A stretch of DNA of 64,000 bases. Origin: Erwinia_E haradaeae_H (GTDB taxonomy: Bacteria > Pseudomonadota > Gammaproteobacteria > Enterobacterales > Enterobacteriaceae). Position numbers and translations under genes: made by a program. The stretch spans positions 372,001 through 436,000 of the forward strand of contig NZ_LR217705.1 of NCBI RefSeq assembly GCF_900698885.1. The letters run 5' to 3'. This document shows, in pieces, positions 30,902 to 40,631 of the stretch. The stretch's first letter is position 1. Each line of letters begins with the position of its first letter. The notes beneath the pieces are model-generated. The model ran no database searches and was not told where the DNA came from. It saw nothing but the letters and a program-made list of their open reading frames with translations.

Positions 30902-31166
30902 TTAAGATAGTTAAATCAGATAATACCGAATTCAGGGTATTGTAGAGCAATCTACACCATATGATGTGGTTATTTAGCATAATTTATGAGAGCATGACAA
31001 TGCTTTTGCTATATCTATATAATAAGTGTTTTTTGTATAATAGCATCTGCTTTATTAAAGATATAAGTTTTACATGCCTACCCATAGAGTAAACATAGTT
31101 TAGCCCCATATAAAGTCTTACCGTTTCTTCGTTGCCACGTTGAATAAATAATTAGCCGAGATATTT

Positions 31167-32540
31167 ATGTTCGACCATTCTATAAGCGCAGTAATTCTTG
31201 CTGCTGGCAAAGGTACTCGTATGCACTCTCATATACCAAAAGTGCTACATTTGCTTGCAGGTAAACCTATTGTTCAGTACGTTATAGATAGTGCTAAAGC
31301 AATTAATGCAAGAAACATCCATCTAGTTTACGGATATGGCGGTGATCTTCTAAAAACCACTCTCAAGGATGAATCTTTAAATTGGATTTTTCAAGAAGAA
31401 CAACTTGGTACAGGCCACGCCATGCAGAAATCTTCATCATATTTTGATGATAATGAAGATATTTTAATGTTATATGGTGACGTTCCTTTAATTTCAAGTT
31501 CAACATTGTGTCGTCTCCAGATGGCAAAGATAGAAGGTGGTATTGTTTTACTTACGCGAAACTTGGATAACCCAACGGGTTATGGTCGCATTCTCCGTAA
31601 AAACGGGAGAGTAGTTGGCATTATAGAACAACAAGATGCTACACCAGAACAACTACAAATCAATGAGATTAATACAGGTATCCTCTTGGCAGGTGCTGCA
31701 GATTTAAAGCGTTGGCTAAGCCAGCTTACTATTCACAAAGCAATCGGTGAGTACTATATAACTGATATTATCGCGATAGCTCACAAGCAAGATTGCCCCA
31801 TTGTTTCAGTGCATCCTGTGAACAATATCGAGGCAGGTGGAATAAACACCCACCTTCAGCTTGCTCAGTTAGAACGTCTCTACCAAATTGAACAGGCAAA
31901 ACAATTGCTTCTAGAAGGTGTTACGCTGCAAGACCTAAATCGTTTCGATTTACGTGGCACGCTTAAACATGGTTGTGATATCGTTATTGATTCTAATGTA
32001 ATTATTGAAGGACATGTAGTTGTTGGAAATGGAGTTACTATTGGTAGTGGATGTTTAATTAAAAATAGCATTATATCTGATAATAGTATGATTTATCCTT
32101 ATAGCGTTATTGAAGATTCTTACTTAGGACCAAGGTCTATCATTGGCCCATTTGCTCATTTACGTCCAGGAAGTAAATTAGAAGAGGGCTCCTATGTCGG
32201 TAATTTTGTAGAATTGAAAAATTCACATCTTGGGATAGGTTCCAAAGCAGGGCATCTAAGTTATATTGGTGATGCAGAGATCGGAAAAAATGTTAATATT
32301 GGAGCAGGAACTATTACTTGTAATTATGATGGTGTTAAAAAATCAAAGACTATAATCGGTGATGATGTTTTTATTGGTTCCGGGTCTAGTTTTGTTGCTC
32401 CGGTTCAGGTATCATCTGGCGTTACTATTGCCGCTGGTACTACCATTATGAGAGATATTTCCGATATTGGGTTGGTGTATGATCAAAAAAAGCAGATCTT
32501 TAATTCTAATTGGAATCGGTTGAAGAAGAAAGAAGAATAA
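31167..32540 (+). CDS. glmU: bifunctional UDP-GlcNAc pyrophosphorylase / glucosamine-1-phosphate acetyltransferase
   Basis: Makes UDP-N-acetylglucosamine, the precursor of peptidoglycan and lipid A. The N-terminal uridyltransferase domain (about 1-229) has ILAAGKGTRMHSHIPKVLH, QLGTGHAM and LYGDVPL. The C-terminal left-handed beta-helix acetyltransferase (about 250-457) shows hexapeptide repeats and NIGAGTITCNYDGVKKSKT with the acetyl-CoA region. At 457 residues it equals E. coli (456). It is followed by glmS after 154 bp, the ancestral pair. The atp operon that precedes glmU in E. coli is absent, so a rearrangement or deletion boundary lies just upstream. Confidence 0.98.
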   Translation: MFDHSISAVILAAGKGTRMHSHIPKVLHLLAGKPIVQYVIDSAKAINARNIHLVYGYGGDLLKTTLKDESLNWIFQEEQLGTGHAMQKSSSYFDDNEDILMLYGDVPLISSSTLCRLQMAKIEGGIVLLTRNLDNPTGYGRILRKNGRVVGIIEQQDATPEQLQINEINTGILLAGAADLKRWLSQLTIHKAIGEYYITDIIAIAHKQDCPIVSVHPVNNIEAGGINTHLQLAQLERLYQIEQAKQLLLEGVTLQDLNRFDLRGTLKHGCDIVIDSNVIIEGHVVVGNGVTIGSGCLIKNSIISDNSMIYPYSVIEDSYLGPRSIIGPFAHLRPGSKLEEGSYVGNFVELKNSHLGIGSKAGHLSYIGDAEIGKNVNIGAGTITCNYDGVKKSKTIIGDDVFIGSGSSFVAPVQVSSGVTIAAGTTIMRDISDIGLVYDQKKQIFNSNWNRLKKKEE

Positions 32541-32694
32541 TTTTAAGATTGCACGTTTCATATCTAGAGAATATCTACTAAATATATTACTATCATGATC
32601 ATTTATTATAATATTGAGGGTGCAATTAAATCTCCTGAGAATATCAGGTTAAAAATATCTGGTTACTTAATAATACTATCAGGAACTCATAACT

Positions 32695-34524
32695 ATGTGT
32701 GGAATTATTGGTGCTGTTTCCCAGCGGGATATTGCAAAAATTCTTCTTGAAGGGCTTCGTTATCTTGAATATCGTGGTTATGATTCTGCTGGTCTCATGG
32801 TAGTTAATTCTACCGGAAAGGCAAACCGTTTACGCTGCGTTGGAAAAGTAAACAATTTAGTCTGCGCAGCAGAACATGCTGTACTTTTAGGAGAGACTGG
32901 TATTGCACATACACGCTGGGCTACGCATGGAAAACCAGAGGAAAGTAATGCTCACCCACATATATCTACTAATATTGCAGTAGTGCATAATGGAATTATT
33001 GAGAATTATGAGCTATTACGTGACCAATTACGGGATCGGGGTTATACTTTTTTTTCAGAGACTGACACGGAAGTAGTAGCTCATTTAGTGCATTGGGAGC
33101 AACAAAGAGGGGGTTCATTACTTGCAGTAGTGCAGCGTATTATTCCAGATCTTTGTGGTACTTATGGGATGGTAATATTAGACACTTGCTCTCCTGATAG
33201 ATTGATTGCTGCTCGTTCTGGTAGTCCTTTAGTGATTGGTTGTGGTGTTGGTGAAAATTTTATTGTTTCGGACCCTATGGCGTTATTGTCAGTGACGCGT
33301 CGGTTTATATATTTAGAAGAAGGAGATATTGCGCAAATTAGCTCTTATGGTATTAAAATTATGGATCGTTGCAATAATATTGCACAGCGGCGCGAAATAG
33401 AATTAGACACGCATTATGATTCAGGAAATAAAGGTTTATATAGTCATTATATGCAGAAAGAGATTTATGAGCAACCTTTGGTTCTGAAAAATACGCTAAG
33501 TGGTCGTCATAATAATAGTTTTGTTGAGTTTTCGGAGTTTAATGATCAGACCTATGCTCTTCTAGAAAAAGTTGAGCATATACAGATTGTGGCATGCGGT
33601 ACTTCTTATCATTCTGGTATGGTTGCTCGTTATTGGTTTGAGTCGCTAGCGAATATGCCTTGTGATGTTGAGATTGCTTCTGAATTTCGTTATCGAAAAT
33701 TAGTAGTACGAGAAAATAGTTTATTTATTACTTTGTCTCAGTCTGGTGAGACGGCTGATACATTAGCAGCATTACGTTTATCTAAGAATTTAGGATATTT
33801 AGGATCTTTATCTATCTGCAATGTATCTTCTTCTTCTTTAGTGCGTGAATCTGATTTTTCTCTCATGACGAAAGCGGGAATAGAAGTGGGGGTAGCATCA
33901 ACTAAATCTTTTACTACTCAATTAGTGGTTTTGTTGATTTTAGTAGCAAAAATTAGCAGTTTAAAAGGTGCGACTTCAAAAGTAGAAAGAGAGATCGTTA
34001 ATGCTCTACAAATACTTCCAGGTTGTATTGAAAAGGTATTATTGCAAGATCAACTCATTTCTAAATTAGCACAGAATTTTTCTAATAAAAACCATGCTTT
34101 ATTTCTTGGGCGGGGGGAACAGTATCCAATAGCTATGGAGGGTGCTCTAAAATTAAAAGAAATCTCTTATATTCATGCTGAGGCTTATGCTGCTGGTGAG
34201 TTAAAACACGGACCATTAGCATTAATTGATTCTGAGATGCCAGTTATTGTAGTTGCACCACAGAATACACTATTAGATAAACTTAAATCTAATATTGAAG
34301 AGGTGCGTGCTAGAGGTGGGCTGCTATATATTTTTACTGATTCTATCTCTAATTTTTCAAGTAGTAATAACATACATATTGTTCCTTTACCTCATATTCC
34401 AGCAGTACTTGAACCTATTGTCTATATTGTGCCATTACAGTTATTAAGTTATTATATTGCTCTTATACGAGGCACTGATTTAGATAAGCCGCGTAACTTA
34501 GCCAAATCAGTAACAGTGGAATAA
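32695..34524 (+). CDS. glmS: glutamine-fructose-6-phosphate aminotransferase
   Basis: Makes glucosamine-6-phosphate from fructose-6-phosphate and glutamine, the entry to the hexosamine pathway that GlmU completes. It starts MCGIIGAVS with the glutaminase Cys2. It has LRYLEYRGYDSAGL and HTRWATHGKPEESNAHPH, two SIS sugar-isomerase domains (ACGTSYHSG, SQSGETADT, EVGVASTKSFTTQ), and the conserved end NLAKSVTVE. It is 609 residues, as in E. coli. An AGGA site stands before the ATG. No glmZ/glmY-type RNA target was looked for beyond the short leader. Confidence 0.98.
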   Translation: MCGIIGAVSQRDIAKILLEGLRYLEYRGYDSAGLMVVNSTGKANRLRCVGKVNNLVCAAEHAVLLGETGIAHTRWATHGKPEESNAHPHISTNIAVVHNGIIENYELLRDQLRDRGYTFFSETDTEVVAHLVHWEQQRGGSLLAVVQRIIPDLCGTYGMVILDTCSPDRLIAARSGSPLVIGCGVGENFIVSDPMALLSVTRRFIYLEEGDIAQISSYGIKIMDRCNNIAQRREIELDTHYDSGNKGLYSHYMQKEIYEQPLVLKNTLSGRHNNSFVEFSEFNDQTYALLEKVEHIQIVACGTSYHSGMVARYWFESLANMPCDVEIASEFRYRKLVVRENSLFITLSQSGETADTLAALRLSKNLGYLGSLSICNVSSSSLVRESDFSLMTKAGIEVGVASTKSFTTQLVVLLILVAKISSLKGATSKVEREIVNALQILPGCIEKVLLQDQLISKLAQNFSNKNHALFLGRGEQYPIAMEGALKLKEISYIHAEAYAAGELKHGPLALIDSEMPVIVVAPQNTLLDKLKSNIEEVRARGGLLYIFTDSISNFSSSNNIHIVPLPHIPAVLEPIVYIVPLQLLSYYIALIRGTDLDKPRNLAKSVTVE

Positions 34525-34677
34525 TACTTCATCTTTTCTAAAATTAAAGAAAATCATAGTATCACTAGATAATTATTCGATACTCATCATTTAACACAGT
34601 GAGCTGTTTTATTATTCGAAACATTTCAATTTATTTTTTGTATAAAAGTAATATAGTTATATTTGATAGTAAGCACT

Positions 34678-36066
34678 CTAAACACCTACCATTTTTTCAG
34701 GTTTAACCCAGGTATCAAATTGAGCTTCTGTTAAAAAGCCAAGTTTTACTGCAGATTCTTTTAATGTTAATCCCTCTTGATTAGCTTTTTGAGCAATTTT
34801 TGCTGATTTATCATAACCGATATGCGCGCTAAGAGCTGTTACAAGCATTAATGATTCATCAAGTAATTTACTAATGCGATGATGATTAGGTTGGATACCT
34901 AGTGCACAATGCTGATTTAAGCTATTTATACCATCAGATAATATTCGTAAGGATTGTAAAAAATTATATATCACCATTGGTCTATAGACATTTAATTCAA
35001 AGTTACCTGATGCCCCGCCTATGTTAATCGCTACGTCATTTCCCATCACTTGACAACATATCATGGTTACCGCTTCACACTGAGTGGGATTTATCTTACC
35101 TGGCATAATAGAGCTGCCGGGTTCATTTTCAGGAATACTAATCTCACCAATGCCACATCTTGGACCAGAAGCCAACCATCGAATGTCGTTAGCAATCTTC
35201 ATTAAAGAAGCCGCTAGACTTTTTAAGGCACCATGAGCATGGACTATAGCGTCACAAGTTGCTAATGCCTCAAACTTATTTGGTGCTGTAATAAATTTTG
35301 TTTTGGTTAGCGCGATAATTTCATTGACCATACGAAAGGTATATTCAGGGTGAGTATTGAGACCGTTACCTACAGCTGTGCCTCCTATTGCCAGTTCTGA
35401 TAAATGAGGTATACTTTTATGAATGTGGACTAGATTGTGCTTAAGCATTGATTTCCAGCCTGAAATTTCCTGCCCAAGAGTTAATGGGGTAGCATCTTGT
35501 AAATGAGTGCGACCGATTTTTACAATATCTTTAAAGGCTTTAGATTTATGGTATAGTGTCGTATGGAGGGCCTTTATTGCTGGGATTAGATTTTTTTTTA
35601 TAGCTAGCACCGCTGAAATATGCATGGCAGTCGGAAAGACATCATTAGAACTCTGACTGTTATTTACTTCATCATTCGGATGAATCAAGCGAGAAATGCC
35701 ACGCCCACCCCCAAGGAGCTCACTGGCGCGATTAGCGAGCACTTCATTCATGTTCATATTTGTTTGAGTACCAGATCCGGTTTGCCAAATAGAGAGCGGA
35801 AAAGCCTGATAATGTTTTTTGGCCAGTACTTCATCAGCTGCTAATATAATAGCTTCTGCGTGATCAGACCTTATTAAACCGAGTTCTTGATTAACTTTTG
35901 CAGCTGCACGTTTGGTAAGTGCTATGGCATATAAAAGCTCTTCTGGCATTTTTTCTGTGGAGATGCAAAAATATTTTAGAGAGCGCTGTGTTTGTGCACC
36001 CCATAGCTGATTTATAGGAACCTCGATAGTACCCATAGAGTCCTGTTCAATGCGGGTTTTATACAT
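34678..36066 (-). CDS. fumC: fumarate hydratase class II
   Basis: Iron-independent fumarase of the TCA cycle, converting fumarate to malate. Blocks include DSMGTIEVPINQLWGAQTQR, WQTGSGTQTNMNMNEVLANR, HPNDEVNNSQSSNDVFPTA, RTHLQDATPLTLGQE and the superfamily signature GSSIMPGKINPTQCE with the catalytic Ser. I start at the ATG at 36066, where MYKTRIEQDSMG matches E. coli MNTVRSEKDSMG and GAGG lies about 6 nt upstream; a GTG four codons earlier is in frame but covers that site. At 462 residues it is slightly shorter than E. coli (467) at the C-terminus. It faces glmS tail to tail. Confidence 0.97.
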   Translation of the reverse strand: MYKTRIEQDSMGTIEVPINQLWGAQTQRSLKYFCISTEKMPEELLYAIALTKRAAAKVNQELGLIRSDHAEAIILAADEVLAKKHYQAFPLSIWQTGSGTQTNMNMNEVLANRASELLGGGRGISRLIHPNDEVNNSQSSNDVFPTAMHISAVLAIKKNLIPAIKALHTTLYHKSKAFKDIVKIGRTHLQDATPLTLGQEISGWKSMLKHNLVHIHKSIPHLSELAIGGTAVGNGLNTHPEYTFRMVNEIIALTKTKFITAPNKFEALATCDAIVHAHGALKSLAASLMKIANDIRWLASGPRCGIGEISIPENEPGSSIMPGKINPTQCEAVTMICCQVMGNDVAINIGGASGNFELNVYRPMVIYNFLQSLRILSDGINSLNQHCALGIQPNHHRISKLLDESLMLVTALSAHIGYDKSAKIAQKANQEGLTLKESAVKLGFLTEAQFDTWVKPEKMVGV

Positions 36067-36473
36067 TTTTATCCTCACATAGGTAGGAAAAATATAGTAA
36101 TTACGGTAGACGATTAGAATTATATGTATGTTATGCTTACTAGATAGTAATTACTTAAAATAGGTCTATCAGCATGATATGTTGTATATTTATGTATACT
36201 ACCATCTAAAAATGATATTTTTATGATACTTTCATTGTATTTCGATTTTTAGATAAGTGTTGATTTATATTGACTGAAATAAATACCAGGATGTATAAAT
36301 TTTTCTATTTAGTAGTTATTTTTTGTTATGAATAATTAATTTGCATAAAAATTTTATTGAATTATAAAAAAATTATTATAGATGATTGATATCACAAGAG
36401 ATAAGCGATCAAGGTAGTACGCTTTGTTTTCCATGAAAAATATCTAGATATGCTATGATAAAAATATATTATT

Positions 36474-36515
36474 TATATAATATTTAATTATAGCTATATA
36501 ATATTTAATTATAGC
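36474..36515. repeat. perfect 21-bp tandem duplication
   Basis: The 21-mer at 36474-36494, beginning TATATAATATTTAATT, is repeated exactly at 36495-36515. Non-coding. Confidence 0.88.
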
Positions 36516-37019
36516 GTATAATATAAAAAATATAAACATACAAATGCTCTTATTAAAGAACCATTTATAGAAGCATGATTTATAGTTATGATTTTTATTT
36601 TTGATTTTGTTTAAATTTTTTTTAATCTTATATTTAATATGGTAAGATTAGTTCATCATTTTTATAAATTATCTGGATTTCTTTTAGTTTTTGTATTTTC
36701 AATGCATTTAGGGAAATATAGATCTATTATTATTGATTTTTTATTTAGATGATATTTTTAAGAACGCAAAAGTAATAAAAAACTTATTAGAATAGAAACT
36801 GAAAGCTTGCTTGATCTAATGGAATGAGCTAAGAATTCTAATTCTAAGGATAGATATTATTTAGCAGAATAAGTTTCAAGAATGATAGGCTAAGCAAGAT
36901 TTTTATTGACAGTCTCGGATAAATTCATGAAAAATATAGTATATAAAATAAAACATATTTTATTTATCAGTATGATTGATTATTAGTTAAGGCTGGACCT
37001 TAAAATATAGAATCTGTGC

Positions 37020-37052
37020 ATAATTTATCATGATGTAATCATGATAAATTAT
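37020..37052. repeat. perfect inverted repeat, 15-bp stem and 3-nt loop
   Basis: ATAATTTATCATGAT (37020-37034) and ATCATGATAAATTAT (37038-37052) are exact reverse complements around GTA. It is the longest perfect stem seen in the window. No T-run follows on either strand, so it does not look like a terminator. Confidence 0.85.
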
Positions 37053-37650
37053 AATATGCTGTTAAGTAGTGTCTTGTGAGAAGATTGATCTATAACTAAT
37101 TTAAAAAGATCTTTATGCTTATTTTTATGATTTATAAATATAATATCAAACTAAGACCATATGTAAGATCTATCGCATTATAATACGAGTATTTGTTTTT
37201 ATACTACGAAGTTTCTATATCACTTAAATGTTAATTTTTATACTGTTTTGAACATTATTTATTTGGTTTGAGTGTGTAGATTTTAGAAGAAAATTATTTT
37301 TTTCAGTAAGATATATCACAAAATGGTTGGTATTTGCTATCTAATTCTTTCTAATGCTCTATGTTAGAGTAGAGTAATTATATTAAAAGTATCATAAAAA
37401 TTTGAGTTACTATTTCAAATCATTGCAAACATTGCTCTATAATAAGCTCTGTTTTATAATGATTTATATCATTAACCACTACACATTAAATACTAGGTAC
37501 AAGTGCCAGACATTTATATTTCATACTGAACATTAAATAGAGCTGTAAGTGTTGTTTTGAGTAAAGTAAAATGAGTTTGATATAGTTGATGCTTTTAATT
37601 TTAACTGATTAATTATAATTAATCAGGCATATAATTTATAACTCGCAGAA

Positions 37651-37678
37651 TTGACACGGTTTGCAAGATGATTGTAAC
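37651..37678 (+). promoter_or_regulatory. probable sigma-70 promoter for the peroxiredoxin gene
   Basis: A consensus -35 TTGACA (37651-37656) is followed after 16 bp by TGTAAC (37673-37678, 4 of 6 matches to TATAAT). It lies 65 bp before the start codon. No OxyR-like site is evident. Confidence 0.45.
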
Positions 37679-37743
37679 TGTTCATGAGATGTTAATGAGA
37701 TATTTTACCTCTGAGTTCTCAGAATTTTATTTAGGAGTTAATC

Positions 37744-38346
37744 ATGGTTTTAGTGACACATCCAGCCCCTGATTTTACTGCTGCTGCTGTTTTGGGAAAC
37801 GGTAATATCATAGAGAGATTTAACTTTATAGAACACATTCATGGAAAAATGTGTGTACTTTTCTTTTGGCCAATGGATTTTACATTTGTATGTCCATCTG
37901 AGCTTATTGCATTTGATAAAAGGTATCAAGAATTTCAGAAACGTGATGTAGAGGTTATTGGTGTATCTGCCGACTCACAATTTGTTCATGATGCATGGCG
38001 CAAAACACCAATTAATCGTGGTGGAGTTGGTGATATTCAGTATATTATGGTTGCCGATATCAAGCGTGAAATCCAAAAATCTTGGGGTATTGAGCATCCT
38101 AAAATCGGTGTAGCATTGCGCGCCTCTTTCTTAATTGATCAGGTTGGTATAGTTCGACATCAAGTGGTAAATGATTTACCATTAGGTCGTAATATTAATG
38201 AAATGTTACGTATGGTTGATTCACTTAATTTTCATGAAAAGAATGGAGAAGTGTGCCCAGCGCAATGGGAAAAAGGTAAAGATGGGATCTTACCATCACC
38301 TGATGGGATTTCTCAATATTTAACTACGCATATAGATCAATTATAA
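37744..38346 (+). CDS. typical 2-Cys peroxiredoxin (AhpC/TsaA family)
   Basis: Cytoplasmic thiol peroxidase reducing hydrogen peroxide and organic peroxides. The peroxidatic Cys50 lies in MDFTFVCPSEL and the resolving Cys171 in NGEVCPAQW, so it is a typical 2-Cys enzyme that works as a head-to-tail dimer. It has 200 residues. It is nearer to the TsaA/peroxiredoxin form kept by other insect symbionts (for example Buchnera) than to E. coli AhpC. The GGVG motif and the lack of a YF-type tail are visible. A good ribosome binding site (AGGAG) precedes the ATG. No ahpF is adjacent, so the reductant is unknown, perhaps thioredoxin. Confidence 0.93.
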   Translation: MVLVTHPAPDFTAAAVLGNGNIIERFNFIEHIHGKMCVLFFWPMDFTFVCPSELIAFDKRYQEFQKRDVEVIGVSADSQFVHDAWRKTPINRGGVGDIQYIMVADIKREIQKSWGIEHPKIGVALRASFLIDQVGIVRHQVVNDLPLGRNINEMLRMVDSLNFHEKNGEVCPAQWEKGKDGILPSPDGISQYLTTHIDQL

Positions 38347-38718
38347 TACACGCATAATGTTGTCATTAAAGTACTAGAACAATTATATATTAGTGCTTAT
38401 GATATTTTTCTGATAAAAAGTCAATTTTATCGGTGAAGTATTAGCATTTAAAATATTTTATTGCTGAGTATTAATACTTAAGAATAATAATTTTTTATAT
38501 TTTATTATGTAATCCTAGAAGTTACTAGCTGTATTTTTTCTTGAAAGCTAGTAACTCATTTGATATTTCTCAGTTAATTTAAATTTCTTTTTTTTGCCTG
38601 ATAAAAGTTCACATAATAAAAGCTTTCATCTTGTTCAAGTTAGTAATAAGACAATAGCCTGTCAAGTTTCTATAGAATGATCATTTTTTTCTATTTTTCT
38701 GCATTATTTGAGATAATT
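38347..38718. other. non-coding gap upstream of ribF
   Basis: About 370 bp. E. coli has rpsT divergent from ribF here; no rpsT is seen on the reverse strand. An in-frame upstream ATG (38677) would add 14 hydrophobic residues to RibF not found in relatives. Confidence 0.6.
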
Positions 38719-39648
38719 ATGCGGTTGATACGTGGTATACATAATTTAAGGGCAGAAGAGCGTGGTTGTGCGTTAACTATTGGTAACTTTGATGGTGTAC
38801 ATCGAGGGCATCAGGCACTACTGGCACAGTTGTGCAGAAAAGGACGTCAATGTAATGTTCCGGTAATGGTTATGTTGTTTGAGCCTCATCCATTAGAAAG
38901 ATTTTCCTTGGAGGCAGCACCTCCCCGTTTAACTAGATTACATGAAAAGTTATGTTATCTGAAAAATTCTGGAGTAAATTTAGTATTATGTACTCGTTTT
39001 AGTCATAATTTTGCCTTAAAAAGTGCGCATAATTTTATTATCGATTTATTAATAAATAGACTGGGTATAACATTACTAGCGGTAGGGGATGATTTTCGCT
39101 TTGGGTCAGGACGAAGCGGTGATTTTTTTTTATTAAAGAATGCTTCTATACGCTATGGTTTTGAGATTTTTGTCGCACAGACGTTATTGAACAATAAGCA
39201 ACGTATAAGTAGTACCGCAATACGTCAAGCGTTAGCTACAAATAACTTATCTTTAGCTACAATATTACTAGGGCGCCCGTTTAGTATGTGTGGCAGGGTA
39301 GTGTCTGGAGATTCAATTGGTCGTGTTCTTGGGTTTCCTACTGCTAATATACCATTATTTCGTACCATATCGCCGATAATGGGAGTATATGTTGTATGTG
39401 TTAAAACATTGAATCATCAAGTGTTTCGTGGTGTGGCAAATATTGGAATGCGTCCAACATTAAAGCAACCGTATACACAATTAGAAGTGCATATATTAGA
39501 TGCATCCATTGATCTGTATGGTCAATACATTGAGGTAATTTTTCTTTATAAAATAAGAGATGAAAAGCGTTTTGATTCGTTGTCTGCGTTAAAAAAACAA
39601 ATTCAAAATGATGTAATAGTTGCTAGAAATTTTTTTGATCAGAAATAG
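38719..39648 (+). CDS. ribF: bifunctional riboflavin kinase / FAD synthetase
   Basis: Phosphorylates riboflavin to FMN and adenylates FMN to FAD. The N-terminal nucleotidyltransferase domain has TIGNFDGVHRGHQALL (residues 20-35) and LAVGDDFRFGSGRSGDF, plus ISSTAIRQAL. The C-terminal kinase domain has GRVLGFPTANIPL, GVANIGMRPT and LEVHILDASIDLYGQ. I choose the start at 38719 because MRLIRGIHNL equals the E. coli start MKLIRGIHNL. It is 309 residues against 313. The following ileS-lspA of E. coli are absent, so the gene stands alone. FMN from here would also feed UbiX. Confidence 0.96.
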   Translation: MRLIRGIHNLRAEERGCALTIGNFDGVHRGHQALLAQLCRKGRQCNVPVMVMLFEPHPLERFSLEAAPPRLTRLHEKLCYLKNSGVNLVLCTRFSHNFALKSAHNFIIDLLINRLGITLLAVGDDFRFGSGRSGDFFLLKNASIRYGFEIFVAQTLLNNKQRISSTAIRQALATNNLSLATILLGRPFSMCGRVVSGDSIGRVLGFPTANIPLFRTISPIMGVYVVCVKTLNHQVFRGVANIGMRPTLKQPYTQLEVHILDASIDLYGQYIEVIFLYKIRDEKRFDSLSALKKQIQNDVIVARNFFDQK

Positions 39649-40631
39649 TTTACATTTATTAAAGTTATATTATATTAAATTTTTTATATAATCAATGTTA
39701 GTAAAGTAATCATTTTTATTTTAAAAACAAGATCTTTATCAACAATTTTGATAAAAAAAATAAAAGCGCTTCAAAAGATTTTTTCGGAACATCTTTTATA
39801 TATAAAGATAAAGCTATATCAAATATTAACTGATATTATTCTTTGTAAGAATAGTATAAAGAGTATAAAGTATTGTATGATACAAATTAAAATACATATA
39901 TAGAGTTTTTTGAAAAAGTAGAAAGTAATTTTTTATTTTAAATAAAATCTTATTTATTTTTAGTATAAAAATACTATTTGAATTGAATAACATTAATTTT
40001 TTCACAGAAAAAATTAATGGCGGGATATAAATTTTTTAGTGAAATTCAGAATAAAGATATATGATATTTATCTGATTGGTAATCGCACTATGTCATTAAG
40101 AATTGTTCTTAAATAACATTTTAATTCTTAGAAAAGAAAAAAAAATTTTACTTTTATTAGAGATTATCCAATCATCCAATCAGAGCAACTCTCAAGCATA
40201 TATTTTTAATATAAAGTTTATAGACAAGATTGATATGCGTTATTAACGGAAACGTAATATTGTGAGATAGTGTTATAAAGTTTGCAGTAAATAAAAAATT
40301 TTCAATGCTAAATGTTGTATGCATAAACTAAGGTAGTAATTTAGAATCTACTCTATTTATTTTATGATATTAGATAGTGATATAGCGTTTTTAAAATAGT
40401 TTAAAATATTTTTATGTATTGCATATGAGATATGATTTAGTTAATGTTAAAAATCTATTTTTATAGATACATAGATACCTAAATACCTAGAGAGTAGTAC
40501 TGCTGATATTATCTAAAGAAGAAAAGTTGGTATGTGCACTTATTTAAGATTTCTAAAGGTATTGGTCTGCATAGACCCCCAGTATTTTAGATATGTATAT
40601 AAGATTTACATACTCCAACAAAGGAGTAATT
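39649..40631. other. non-coding gap, ribF to tusD
   Basis: About 1 kb with no recognised gene. It contains a perfect inverted repeat (39991-40019, listed) and a 9-bp tandem duplication (AGTATAAAG at 39853-39861 and 39862-39870). It ends with a strong ribosome binding site (AAGGAG, 40621-40626) for tusD. Confidence 0.65.
39991..40019. repeat. perfect inverted repeat, 12-bp stem and 5-nt loop
   Basis: CATTAATTTTTT (39991-40002) and AAAAAATTAATG (40008-40019) are exact reverse complements around CACAG. With its A- and T-runs within the stem it might act as a weak terminator for ribF 340 bp upstream, but that is doubtful. Confidence 0.7.

Larger units (their letters stand above)
24743..31166. 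other. 6.4 kb gene desert between pcnB and glmU
   Basis: No gene of any kind can be supported in this stretch, the longest empty one in the window. E. coli has dksA and gluQ before pcnB and the atp operon before glmU; none is recognisable. Stops are frequent in every frame. The short reverse open frames at 27001-27192 and 30798-30980 each run through tandem duplications and look random. The region holds at least nine tandem duplications (the clearest listed separately), several perfect palindromes, and one consensus -35 hexamer (TTGACA, 27970-27975) without a good -10. The final bases must hold the glmU promoter. Confidence 0.75.
36067..37743. other. non-coding region between divergent fumC and the peroxiredoxin gene
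   Basis: About 1.7 kb without a supportable gene. It holds a 21-bp tandem duplication (36474-36515), a 33-bp near-perfect palindrome (37020-37052) and a likely promoter for the peroxiredoxin (37651-37678), each listed. The rest is AT-rich and unrecognised. Confidence 0.68.

Noticed and set aside
30798..30980. 60-codon reverse-strand open frame with TIPHTIPH repeats
   Set aside because: The repeat comes from the 12-bp and 20-bp tandem duplications; there is no sign of a real protein.
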